This document shows positions 43,798-54,753 of a stretch of DNA of 64,000 bases, in pieces; positions within the stretch are counted from its first letter, which is position 1, and every line of letters begins with the position of its first letter. The DNA is from Blumeriella jaapii (lineage: Eukaryota; Ascomycota; Leotiomycetes; Helotiales; Drepanopezizaceae): assembly GCA_009599575.1 (NCBI GenBank), contig VWND01000022.1:62001-126000 (forward strand). The letters run 5' to 3'. Below the pieces are notes generated by a model that saw only the letters and a list, made by a program, of their open reading frames with translations, ran no database searches and was not told the origin of the DNA. A program made the position numbers and the translations under genes.

Positions 43798-45137
43798 TCA
43801 AATCAGACTCCAAACTCCTCCCTCCTCCTTGATCCCCACCTCCCTCCGTTCATCGAGCGCTACTCTCCCCGCCTCCAGAATCGCAGTCGTCGCCACAGTA
43901 TTCCTCAGCGTCGGTAGGCCCCTCTGATTCAAGACCTCCAATGCTTTCGGGCCCTCCGCGTTGACCTTGACACACCCATCCACAAACTTCTCGAAGCTTA
44001 CATACCCATACCCGCCCTGACCGGCAAAGTTGCCTTCTTCATCCGGCGCATACCGCATGTAGAATGGGTTATACCACATCAGCTGTCCAACCGAATCGTC
44101 GGCAACGTCGTACCCGCGCTTTGCCTGATCAATACGGATCTCTCCGTTGGCGCCCATGTAGTGAAAGTATTGATTGGAATGCACACCCGCTCTCTGCGGC
44201 GCTGTCCACGAGGCGGTATATACAGCCGTTGCCTGTTTCGAAGGGTCGGATTTGAGGGCCCAATGCACGAGCAGAGAAATCGTGTCTTCGGTGGCAGCGT
44301 CGCATCCCAACCCCACCGCTATACCTTTTGATGCTGAGGCCGATACTCTGACCGGCGTGTATCCCCTCTGCTGAACCATCGACTCGCAGATGTCGATGTG
44401 GTGCGAGTTCAGGTAGTAGCTGATGTCGGAGTCTACACCGGCCCAGGCCTTGAACGTCTCGAGCTGGCTCTTCGGTTGGCTCATGTAGCTGTAAAAATAG
44501 TTGAAGTCGCCCAGAGATTGCGCCTTGAAGCGTGCATCGGCGTACGCTGGGTCATACCGTTTGTGGTGCTCGATGTAAACAAAGACCCCATGCTCCTTTG
44601 CTGCTGCTAGCAAGGCCTGGTGGTGCTCGAGCGTCTTGACCGCGGGTTTGGTGATTAAAACGTGGATCTTCCGTTGGATGGCGTACAGCGCGATTGGATA
44701 GTGGGTGGTATCTGGGGTAAAAATCGTGATGGCCGAACCGGGAGAAAGGGCATCGATGGCTGTTCTGTAGGCCAGGGGGTCGGTCTTGTCGTTTGGCGGG
44801 TAGCTCTCAAACGAAGTATCGAGGCCGTTGTAGAACTGAGTGATGTTTTTGTCTAGATGTTCGCCTGCATCCTCATGTCAGTCATCGTCAATTCCAACTG
44901 GAAGCTGAAGTAACTGGTTGGTGAAGGGTTGCACTACATACGGATAGCGGGGTATTTTCCTCCCGATGTGCCCACCATTGACAGCTTCCCAACTTTACCT
45001 CGTCGCCGCAAATCAAACATCGTGAGTCCTACAACCCCGACTTTCTTGTCTGATCCTGAAGCTCCTCCGCCCACGAAACCAGTCGTGTACTCGCCGGTAC
45101 CCACCATAAGGACATCGAGGGGCCTGGGAGCCGTCAT
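43798..45137 (-). CDS. Gfo/Idh/MocA-family oxidoreductase
   Basis: Two exons, 45,137-44,942 and 44,864-43,798, with a 77-nt intron give 420 residues. The start [20 protein letters not shown] carries the Rossmann loop GTGEYTTG for NAD(P). The next part reads [20 protein letters not shown]. The second exon continues with [20 protein letters not shown] and ITKPAVKT, the usual EKP-type position where the family has a Lys, then [13 protein letters not shown] in the substrate-binding half. Family members oxidise or reduce sugars or sugar-like compounds. The exact substrate cannot be told. It converges on the glutathione peroxidase, 180 bp apart. Confidence 0.87.
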
Positions 45138-47556
45138 GTTGTTGATGATAGGATAGACCGCTCAATTTGAAAGGTGTAACTGAATGAAAACGATGGGAGA
45201 GAATCGAAGCTTCACGTGTGGAGTGAAAGTGAATGGATGAATGGAAGAAGATATCAGAAAAGCTGCGCTGAGATATTCACCGTCCCGGGCCTTGACGGGG
45301 ACGGAAAAATAGAGGAGTCGAGGCGATATAATTTTCCGGCACCAAGCTTTGCCCCGAGGGAAGTCTCGTTTAGGGAGCTCCCGTGTCAACAATGCTTGTC
45401 TACATATGCACCAATTCGCAAAGAATTTGCAAATTTCCTCGTACTTGATGTTGAAGTAAAAAAAAGAAAGGTCGAGAAAAATCAGGCCACGCCAGGTCCC
45501 TTGTCGTCAAACGCCTGTACCGTCATCATCCGTTCCTTGGGCGAATGCAGCGGTCTAACCAACCTCTACACTCAGTGAGGGATACAGCTGTCCCAGTGGC
45601 GGAAGTATTACATCCGTCACTCTGGCTACAGCATCGCTTTCCTGGTCTGTCTGGGCTCAAGCTGATTTATAAACAGTACCAGCTTCGAGTGAGAAGCTAC
45701 AGAGTAGGCGAGGGAAGGCCAAAGCTGTCAATCGTAACCCTCCACTTTAAAAAGATAGGTTTTCGAAAATCTTGACACAAGGTCAAGCAAAGAGGTTAGG
45801 TTTATAATGAAATTGCCTGGGATAGTGGTAGCTTCTCGAAGCGAAGAATCTCGTTACATGTATTCAAATTTTTCTTGCTGAAAGGATAGTGTATTCTTAA
45901 CACTTGTACTTGGCATAATGCAATCAAGCTCGACGTCCGGCGCAAAAGCATAGCAGCGTAGTTTAAAATCAACAATGTTTCAATACTTAGAAGGCACTTA
46001 TGGCTCGAGGGTAGTTCGCAATATGAAGGTGAAGATGGCGAGGGGCTTTGGCTAACACATCGGCTAATCTAGCACTACAGCGAATAGTAGACGAACATGT
46101 GATATAAACAAACGAAGTCACGAGTTTCTTGCACTGCTTTTGCAAACACTTGCAAAGACCTGTTTTTACAAACTCTTGATCTATCTGATAAATTAAATTT
46201 CCCATATGGAGTTTCATTTCTGATATGAAACCTGATAACGGATAGGCTAGAACTACATAGGGTGATTTAAGGGTCAGGCAGGCTCTATCACCTTTACAAT
46301 CTGTCTTTTCTACCCCGATGCGTCCACAGCGAGAACCCTTTACTGAAATATTTCGGAGTACACATCTTACCGAACATCAGCAGCGCGGTGTAGCGATAAT
46401 CGATAATTCATGAACCGCTGAATTATCCTAGGCTTGTGAAACCGCCGAAATGTGAAGTTGGGTCTCCTATTGCAGTCAAAACCTCGCAGTCTGTTATGCA
46501 ATTGTCGTATATCCAACACACTAAAGATTCGCATCTTGAAAAGAACTGTGTTTCGGGGAAATCAGGTGAAGTAAAAATCCGTGTGTGGGCAAATTTGTCG
46601 GTACTCGAGCTTAGATGAGGCGTGAAGATGAAATTGCTCACGCAGATATGTTTAAAACATTGGAATTCAATTGGGGCTATTGTACGACCCTACCGTGCAA
46701 TATGTAGATAGAATGGTAATTATGAGTAAGACGGCGGAAACGTTCCCAATCCATAACGATCTAATCTGCCAGTACAAATCGGTCGAACAGACACTGCTTG
46801 TTGAGTCGGATGAACATCGAGGCATTCAGAGACAACTCACCAGTACACTCAGCTTCGGCTAAGTAGGGAGTAACTGTTGTTCCCTCAGCATCATCGTGGC
46901 ACGGTTTTATACATCCAATATTCAACAGCGATAGAATTAACCCAGGCCCAGCTCAACGCGAGGTACAAACGGTATGATACTGTGCGAAACGACTTTGGTT
47001 GACGAGTTGTTGTTCTTTCCGCAATGGCCAGGGAGTCATAGATCAAGTTTGCAAAGCCGCCGTTATGTGCTTGAGACAAATACCAATAGCCAACTTAGGC
47101 TGCGGGGTTGTACGCTTACGAGGAAGCTGCGCAAAGCGTAGACAGGAAATAGAATGTAGGTACACAAGCAAAAATTGAAGCCCAAGACGATGACGATCTC
47201 TGAGAGCTTGTCAGAACCAGCGGCAATCCACTTTTCGTGTGTCTGGTCTGAAAGGGCAGGCTTGTGTCTGCTACGGACAGAAGGCGAAGGACGAACGAGC
47301 TTGTAAAAACATGGAAGGGCCTCTCCCTGCGTATGGTTCCTGACACAGCCCCTATTCGATTCCAGACTCGATATCCTCGACATCGGGAGCTCCAACCCTC
47401 GGCATTGACAACCTCGTCTAGTCTTGCATAAAAAGAGTGCGTCAACTGCGCAGCTATGGTATGGACGTTACGCTTCGCACCGGAAACGTATGCTCGAAAC
47501 GCCGATCCCTCTGCTATCAAAACACCGCTCATGTTGCCCTCAATGCCTCCATCGTT
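45138..47556. other. Intergenic, no gene recognised
   Basis: This 2.4-kb stretch has ordinary to slightly AT-rich composition. The open frames inside it (for example 45,216-45,578 plus, 46,436-46,618 plus, 47,116-47,532 minus) show no family motif or intron structure that joins them. It may hold UTRs and a non-coding or very diverged gene. Confidence 0.5.
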
Positions 47557-48462
47557 CTACCTACCTGTATCCTCCAAGATCCCACCACTGTTCGCGTAGC
47601 GCGCGTCCGGAAACCTCGCCGACCCTGCATCTTCCATCACAGGCGCCGCGCCGCTATAGCTCTCATAGCCGGAAGGCTCGTCGTGCACCGCAGGCGGCTG
47701 GTAACCTCCATAACTCTCCGACCTGCCCAGATTGACCGTACCGCCACTACCGTAGAGAGCCTCCTGGTGCGGCAGCTCATGTCCGTCGGCGTGGTGGACC
47801 GGCTCGTACGCGTCGCTGTGTGGGGCGGTCGAAAAAGCCTCTTTGTCGGGGTCGATGGCTTGGGCGTTGAAAGGAATGCGCGAGGCGCCTGGGAGGTAAC
47901 CTTCGCGCCGGTAGTAGACGACGCCGTAGAAGGACATGAAGGTGGTGACGATCCAGAAGAGCCTGTTGGTGTGGGATTAGCCTCTGCTGCCTCGTTCTCT
48001 GTCCATGTGGAGGGAAAGGCTACCAGATGAAAACGCCCAGCCCGACGACGGCCTTGCTGGCACCACACGCCCCTTTGCACTGACCGCTCGAGTTGTACGT
48101 CGCCTGGGACGCGAAGGCCGAGAGCCAGGCGATGCAGTAGATGAAGTCGACGGAGGCCAGGGCGTACGGGTTGGCGAACTTGCGGGTTCGGGGGAAGCGG
48201 ACGGTCATGGTCAAGAAGATGACGGCGGGAATGGTGAGGAAACACTGTGCACACATCACGGATTAGCTCGCACGCAGCCGTCGGGGGAGGAGGAGGAAGA
48301 GCAGCGCACCATTCCAAAATACCAGCCGGTTCTTCCGCTGATCTGCTGGGCCTTGCTATAGACGACGATCTGCATGACGATGGCGACGACGATGAAGACC
48401 ATCTGCGTGATGTGCACCATCGTCTTGATCTTCTGCATGTTGTGGACATCGAACTCGACCAT
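47557..48462 (-). CDS. MARVEL-domain membrane protein
   Basis: Three exons on the minus strand, 48,462-48,310, 48,244-48,024 and 47,962-47,557, give 259 residues. The introns are 65 and 61 nt with GT and AG ends. Four hydrophobic segments form the MARVEL fold: MVHITQMVFIVVAIVMQIVV (about 15-34), CFLTIPAVIFLTMTVRF (52-68), ASVDFIYCIAWLSAFASQA (82-100), and AVVGLGVFIW joined to LFWIVTTFMSFYGVVYY (about 116-142). A soluble tail of about 115 residues is rich in Gly, Ser, Tyr and Pro. Such proteins sit in the plasma membrane or membrane microdomains. The role is not known for this subfamily. Confidence 0.88.
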
Positions 48463-50000
48463 CTTGGGCGGCTGTGTCTGACGGACGGACGGACGGTCTG
48501 TCTGTCTGCTCGTTTCTCTTCCTCTGCTTGCGCTTCGATATTTGAGCTGAAGCAGGGAGTGTACGGCAGTGTAGGTACTGTAGGGAGGGAGGGAGTGATG
48601 GCAGCGTGAGGATCCAACGATGGTTCGGCCACGGTTGATGTGTTGTGAGGAAGTGTTTTGGCTGTTGGCGAGCTGGAGATGGAGATGGAGGCGAGTGGGG
48701 AACCGAGAAAGGGGCAACTGTTATTGGCTTTCTCCGTGTTGTGAGAGAAACTTAGAAGAAGCCTTGGGGTTGACGCCTCAGCCGCCCAGAATGTCAACAC
48801 AAGACGTGCAGACAAGCGAGAAAGTCTCCTGAAATAAACGAGGCCGAGGCCGAGAACGAGGCTGAGACGCGCCGTGTTTGGGGTGTTTGGATTCGATTCT
48901 CGACGCCAGTGAGGACCGCAAAGAGCATCAAGCTTTGTGTTTGCTGTTTGTCCGACGCCGTGTGGTACCGTCTGTACATCGTTTCTCTTTGCCTGTGCGA
49001 GAGCCTTGGTCCATCGCATCGTCTATCTTTCTGACTCGTTCTGGCAGCCAGCCCAGTTCGCCCCGACCCGGTTGCTGTGTCAGAAGGTGGATTTGACTTT
49101 GCACTCCGTTCCACCGAAAAGCCTTGTTGCCTCTCGAGCACGGGGGTGTCTCTCTTCAAGTTCATCACAGCAGCAACTTGGCCTACGAGCGTCGAACACA
49201 ACGTTGTCTGTTCTCCCAGCACCACGCTTCGGCCAAGTGATTCTCGCCCGGACAGATACTATGAACATGCTGTACTGTATGCATATGCTGTATGTACTCA
49301 GTAGGTACTGTACAGAACGTAGGTATGCACTGTATGTTGCGTGCTGACTTGAAGCTGCGCAACCGAGAAGGAGTTGAAGCGTCTCTGAAGCCATCTAACA
49401 TCGCTCTTTGGCCTTTTTCATCCCCATTGTGCCTTGTTGTACTGCCCGTGTTGTCGCTCTACAGTACCTGCTGTAGAATTAACACCAAGACCATGAATGG
49501 GCAGCGCTTATCCAGGCCTGTGTCGCTTTGTTTACTCCGTCCGTAGATAGCCGGATCAGCCAGGCCGCATCAGGGTCCACTTTGGCGGGGTAAGTTGATG
49601 TCGACTCCTGTCGACTCGATACAACTCGAGACAACTGCATTCAACTCTATTCAACTCTATTCAACTCCATTCAACTCTATTCAACTCTATTCAACTCGAC
49701 CTCTCACTCACTCACTCAAGAAAACCTACGATAACTGCAGCTTGCTCCCTCTCGAATCCCGATCCAGTCAGTCCTGGGCATAATCCGAAGGACGATCTAA
49801 CCTCACTTCACTTCATGCGACCATTCTACTATCTAGAAGTAAACGTATCTATCTAGCCGACCTGACGATTGATACACCTTCGACTCGACCTTCCTCCGCG
49901 CCAGAAACACCAACAGCAGCTCCGTGAACGAACACGACAAGCATTGCTCCGCTCCCGCACGTAGAAGAGCATTCGAGCAACCTCTTTTCCACCTGCAAAC
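48463..50000. other. Divergent intergenic region, MARVEL and HAD genes
   Basis: Promoter and UTR sequence, with a GACG/GTCT-type short repeat at 48,478-48,505 and a decamer repeat at 49,641-49,698. The long open frame on the minus strand here (49,019-47,637) runs over the MARVEL exons and introns and is a GC-driven shadow. No gene is supported. Confidence 0.6.
49641..49698. repeat. 10-bp tandem repeat TCAACTCTAT, about 5.7 copies
   Basis: Six consecutive units of TCAACTCTAT, one with CC for CT and the last diverged, lie 303 bp upstream of the HAD start. A local expansion in the promoter. Confidence 0.9.
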
Positions 50001-50802
50001 ATGCCCAACGTTCGTTCCATCTCCGCTGTGCTGCCCCCGGCACGGACTTGGTACCGGGCTCACACTTGACAGATCACAACCCTCCTTTTCGACTGCGAAC
50101 ACGCTTGTCCTGTCCGAAGAACTCGCCTTCGAAGCTTGCGCGGAACTCGCCAACGAAATCCTCGCTTCGCGCAACATCCCTCAACGCTACACCGGCCCCC
50201 AGCTCCTCGGGGAATTCGTCGGCCAGAACTTCCGCGGCATGATGATCTCGCTCAAGGCCAAGTACAAGTACGACATGGACGACGCCGAGTTGGAGAAGTA
50301 CGTGTCTTCGGAAGAAGACAAAGTCATCGCGAAGCTCAAGGCGCAGTTGAAGCCATGCGTCGGCGCCGATGCAGAGCTGGACAAGTTGGCCCAGGCGGGC
50401 AAGTACAAGATGGCCGTCGTTTCCAGCTCGGCGTTGCGCAGAGTCGTGGCCAGCATCGAGAAAGTGGGCCAGGACAAGTACTTTGGAAAGGACGTCTTCA
50501 GTGCCGCCACCAGCCTGGAGAAACCCACGAGTAAGCCCGACCCGGCCATCTATCTGCATGCGATGAAAAAGCTAGGCGTGACGGCCGAGGAGTGCGTCGC
50601 GGTAGAGGACAGCAAGAGTGGTGCGACGGCAGCGTTCCGAGCCGGCATCAAGACGATCGGGTATACCGGGGCTTATGAGAAGCATGAGGAGGAGAAGATG
50701 ACCAAGGTGCTCAGTGATGCGGGCTGTGTGGTTGTGATCAAGCACTGGGAGGAGTTTGAGAATGCCCTGGACGGCATCGTGAAGGGGAAGAGCCAGTTGT
50801 AG
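50001..50802 (+). CDS. HAD-superfamily hydrolase, frame broken at DxD
   Basis: The gene starts MPNVRSISA (50,001-50,027), then has a probable 45-nt intron (50,028-50,072, GT to TTGACAG), then ITTLLFDC in the same frame. The body, open to a TAG at 50,802, begins TLVLSEELAFEACAELANEI. The two parts are out of frame: between TGC (50,094-50,096) and ACG (50,101) there are four bases where the family motif F-D-x-D-N-T needs six. All other HAD motifs are present: VVSSSALRRV (motif II), EKPTSKPDPAIYL (Lys motif III), VEDSKSGATAA (motif IV). Members cleave phosphate esters with the first Asp. Either a recent pseudogene or an error in the sequence. Confidence 0.75.
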
Positions 50803-52343
50803 AGCGATTGTTGTGAAGTGTACAATGCGACCATTGAGAACCGCCGATCTATACACAAGAAGAGACCGGTATCAAGATGATCGGGCTCGTTGTCATTATG
50901 GGTGTCTGTGCTTTCCCAGTAGGGCACATCTTGCTGAGACAAGATGGGATCCCGGAGCTCTTTTGCTAACTTTACACTTGCTGGCTAATTTCACACTTGC
51001 TGTTTCTGTTTTGATGTCGCTTATGTTGTGCCACCCACATACCACGGTGACTCGCTAGAAGGCCCAATCCCCCCTCGCATTGGTGTTCTATCCTTGGTAT
51101 CCATATGTGCTCAGGGAGACTACTCGAGTGAGCCGAGTTCTAGAACGATCACCACGTTGACCGGGTTTGTTCGCTGCGATTTCTTCGAGACCTGGGGGAA
51201 GTGCATTGCGTATCTGTGACCTAACAGAACGCCCTTCCATAGCATTCTCGGTGTCCAGCAGACGGAGTGATTGCCTCTGACAATGTAGCCCTGTCTTGCC
51301 TGTCATCATGAGCATTACCGTGGGTGTTTGGTATCAGCGGCGTAATTATCATAATCAGACACAGGCATAGATCTTGAATGTCACGTAGTCTCTGGACATC
51401 TTTCCGTCCTCGAAGAAGCGGGTTCAACAGATGGTGACGCTCAAGCGGTCAAACAGTAAGATTTTCTGTTCTCGCTTTGCTGTCGAGGATGAGCGTTTAC
51501 ATAGTAGCGCATGTAGTATCGAGCTCCACAAGACTAGGTCTGTCTCCTGCTGCTAACGGACATATCGCTTTCGGAGTTTGGGATATGACAGGGCTTTATT
51601 GCGAAAGGAGTGCTGGGAAACAAAATCAAGGGTGACGTTAACCGCATGATGGTAGGCACAATAAAAGGGTTGTAGCCTCAACCAATTGCTAAGCGATATC
51701 AACGCTACGAAGAGTAATCACAATCACTTACCACATGGACATCCTTCAATACCTAATCAAGGGGGAGATGGTTTTGACCTGGATATCATAAATCAAAAGC
51801 CACAAAATAGCGTAGGCCGGAGAGATTCGCACAAGACAATGATCTGCAGAATATCGCTTAGTCTACCAGCTCTTTTCGCTCGCTAGGCTAAGTAAACAAC
51901 AGCTGAATACCAGCTACAGATGAGTTATGCTCGCTGCTGCAGACCCTTTCGTCAAACTTTTGCTTGCTTTGTTTTCTCTGTCGTGCCTGTCTTGGACGAC
52001 GGGCTCGAGACACTGCCAGGAGTGGGTGACAAAGAAGCTGGCACAGCACCTTGCTGGAGCATGGAGAGAGAGCATGGAGAGCATGGAGAAAGCCGGACCG
52101 ACCGATGATCAACATCAATTGGATTTTCCGACTTGCATCTATTGTGTGCCAGTATCAGCCTAAGACGATCTTCATAATAGCTACTCTACTTTTCTCGTTT
52201 GCTCAGAGCTCGTTCTCGGAGCAAAAGAGAGGGCGGGGTGAAGTGTAACCAGAGCGATCGGAGCGTCGTTGGCATTCCGAGCTGCATGTCACCCTGTGTC
52301 GACTAAAGCCCACTCTATGTAAAAGCTTACACGATGTTGAAGT
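50803..52343. other. Intergenic, no gene recognised
   Basis: This 1.54 kb lies between the HAD and MFS genes. The short open frames show no family motif. It probably holds the HAD 3' UTR and the MFS promoter. Confidence 0.55.
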
Positions 52344-54173
52344 ATGCGATATTCTGCCCTTTGCCCGGTGCGTAATTATTTTTTACGCGATTCCATTGCA
52401 ATTGTCCTGTGCTATGCAACCGACAGGAACTTGAGCAGCGGCTCTGCTCGCGCTCCAGACGAAGCGTCACCGCTTCTCGCCCACAACGACAACGACAACG
52501 AGAACGACAACGACAACGAGAACGACAACGACAACGACAACTCCAGCCTCGGACAAGACGACGGCAGTCACATTGATCAGAGCAGCACCGAACAAGTCGT
52601 TCTCCCCGAAGACATCTCTCCCCAGCGCCTGTGGCTCACTTTGGGCAGCGTCTACTTCGGCGTCTTCCTCGGGGCCCTCGACAGCACTATCATCGCGACT
52701 CTCTCGGCGCCCATCTCGACCAGCTTCGACTCGCTCTCCCTCCTCTCGTGGCTGGCCTCGGCCTACCTGATCGCGAACGCTGCGTGCCAGCCGCTGTCTG
52801 GCCGCTTGACTGATATCTTCGGCCGGAAGACGGGACTGTTGCTCTCGAATCTCCTTTTCGCGGCGGGCAATGTGATATGCGGCGTCGCGGGCTCCGAATG
52901 GAGCATGATCGCAGGCCGCGTCGTCGCCGGCATGGGAGGCGGCGGCCTGATGGCCATCAGCACCTTTCTGGGGAGTGACCTGGTGCCGCTGAGGAAGAGA
53001 GGCGTTCTACAAGGCGTGGGCAATCTGTGCTATGGCTCTGGGGCAGCACTTGGAGGCGTGTTCGGGGGCTGGGTGAACGACCTCTGGGGCTGGAGGCTGG
53101 CGTTCCTTGCCCAAGTCCCGTTCGTGATGGTGTCGGCGGTCCTGGTCTGGTGGTTCGTCGATGTGCCAGCGAAGAAGTCGGCGAGGTCGAAGCTCTCGCG
53201 AGTCGACTTCTTGGGCGCCTTGACGTTGCTACTCGCACTCGTGTCGCTCTTGTTCGGTCTGAACTCGGGAGGGAATGTTGTGCCCTGGACACACCCTCTG
53301 GTTCTGGTCTCCATCCCTCTGTCAGCCGTTGCTCTGCTGGCATTTATCTACATCGAGCTCTATGTCGCCTCCGAGCCCATCATCCCGGTCCGCCTCTTCG
53401 TCCACCAGACCGTTGTAGCAGTCTGTCTCTGCAACTGGTTCTTTACCATGGTCCAGTTCATGCTGATCTTCTACATTCCCATCTTCTTCCAAGTCGAAGG
53501 CTTATCAGCTATGAGCTCCGGCACGCGCCTCATTCCCCTGGCCGCTGGAGGCGCGGTGGGTTCCTTCGTCGCTGGTCTCATCACGAAACAGACTGGAGAA
53601 TACAAAGTTCTGTCTTTCTTTCTCCTGGCTAGCTTTTGTCTCGGCACTGGCTTGCTATCCACCCTCAGCTTCTATGCGCCCGACTGGCCAGGCTACATCT
53701 ACCAAGTCCTCGTTGGCCTTGGGTACGGCGGCATGCTCACTTGCACCCTTCAGGCTATCCTCGCAGCAGTAGACCACGAGCACCAAGCAGTGATCTCGAG
53801 CGCAACCTACGCGTTCCGCTCGACGGGCTCCACGATCGGAGTCACCATTGCCTCGGCCGTGTACCAGAACCTCCTGGTTGCTTCTCTGCACAACAGATTT
53901 GACGGCCAACCAGGGGCAGCGGACGAAATCCAGAAAATCAGAGACAACTTCGATGAGTTGAGACATCTGCCTCCAGGCTGGGAAGAAGGCGTAAAGGACA
54001 GCTTCGCTCTGGCGTTGCGCTCCGTGTTCTCAACGGGGTTGGGTATCGCGATCCTGGGAGCTGGATGCGGTTTGTTTATCAAACAGCATGTTTTGCATAG
54101 TGATTTAGCGAGGAAGGACTCGGGCGCTGTCGTGAATAATGACAGCGAACGTGAAACAAACCATCTTGCGTGA
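52344..54173 (+). CDS. MFS transporter, DHA2/VBA-like
   Basis: One long open frame of 609 residues. The hydrophilic N-terminus contains PDEASPLLAH and a run of Asp/Asn/Glu from an AACGAC/AACGAG repeat (52,485-52,540). The first membrane segment follows from about residue 97, with LGALDSTIIATLSAPIS, the motif usual for DHA2 and VBA transporters. The loop GRLTDIFGRKTG is the MFS motif A. GAALGGVFGGWVND lies near helix 5. About 14 membrane segments fit the DHA2 layout. Yeast VBA proteins move basic amino acids into the vacuole, and other members export drugs. Substrate unknown. The first 30 or so codons look unlike a coding start, so the true start may use an upstream exon or a later ATG. Confidence 0.87.
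   Translation: MRYSALCPVRNYFLRDSIAIVLCYATDRNLSSGSARAPDEASPLLAHNDNDNENDNDNENDNDNDNSSLGQDDGSHIDQSSTEQVVLPEDISPQRLWLTLGSVYFGVFLGALDSTIIATLSAPISTSFDSLSLLSWLASAYLIANAACQPLSGRLTDIFGRKTGLLLSNLLFAAGNVICGVAGSEWSMIAGRVVAGMGGGGLMAISTFLGSDLVPLRKRGVLQGVGNLCYGSGAALGGVFGGWVNDLWGWRLAFLAQVPFVMVSAVLVWWFVDVPAKKSARSKLSRVDFLGALTLLLALVSLLFGLNSGGNVVPWTHPLVLVSIPLSAVALLAFIYIELYVASEPIIPVRLFVHQTVVAVCLCNWFFTMVQFMLIFYIPIFFQVEGLSAMSSGTRLIPLAAGGAVGSFVAGLITKQTGEYKVLSFFLLASFCLGTGLLSTLSFYAPDWPGYIYQVLVGLGYGGMLTCTLQAILAAVDHEHQAVISSATYAFRSTGSTIGVTIASAVYQNLLVASLHNRFDGQPGAADEIQKIRDNFDELRHLPPGWEEGVKDSFALALRSVFSTGLGIAILGAGCGLFIKQHVLHSDLARKDSGAVVNNDSERETNHLA
52485..52540. repeat. In-frame AACGAC/AACGAG repeat in MFS gene
   Basis: An array of 6-bp and 12-bp units encodes a run of Asp, Asn and Glu (DNDNENDNDNENDNDNDN) in the cytoplasmic N-terminus. 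It is in frame and likely to vary in length between strains. Confidence 0.8.
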
Positions 54174-54753
54174 AATAGAAGTCCGCAATGCTCCAAAAAC
54201 AAATACAAGACTACATTACTTATTACGAATGTGCTGACTACATCTATCTAGATCCTGATCGATCTCGGTGGTCAGAAATCCTGCCCGGCTTCGAGTATCT
54301 CCTTCTCGCTCCCACTTTGTCTTCTACTTATTCACCACCATGATCGTCCACAGTAGTATCCGTCTGCCCTTACCTCACGATTCCTCAGCACTTCTTCCCT
54401 CCTCTCAACTCCATGGCCGTCTTAGTTCCTCCCCAAATTCATGCCTACAATTCTGTCCATGTACGTCCTGCCAGCCTCTCTCCAGCTACACAAGACATGA
54501 AGCTAAGAGCAATCATGTAGACTGATTCGACTTCACGCAATGAGGCAACTACACCTTCAGATAGTGACCCACATTCGCTGACCTACCTAACTTTTGGACG
54601 CAGTCTTTAACCCCGAACAACTTGTGTTGGTTGAGAATGGTTGCCTTTTTTAATGCAGGAGCTCTTCATGTCCGGTCGGCGGCTTCCAAAGGCACTAATG
54701 GATATCTCTATCAGAAGTCTCACGCTGCACAGATCATGGCGTGGATGTCGGTA
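54174..54753. other. Convergent intergenic, MFS and Rit1
   Basis: 580 bp between two convergent genes, probably the two 3' UTRs. Nothing else is seen. Confidence 0.55.

Noticed and set aside
45138..47556. Several short frames that could be exons of a missed gene
   Set aside because: They share no motif, and plausible splice sites do not link them in one frame. I cannot support a gene here from sequence alone.
47637..49019. 460-codon open frame on the minus strand
   Set aside because: It runs through the three exons and two introns of the MARVEL gene in another frame and into its promoter. The protein is Arg/Ser/Pro-rich with no family motif, typical of a GC-driven shadow frame.
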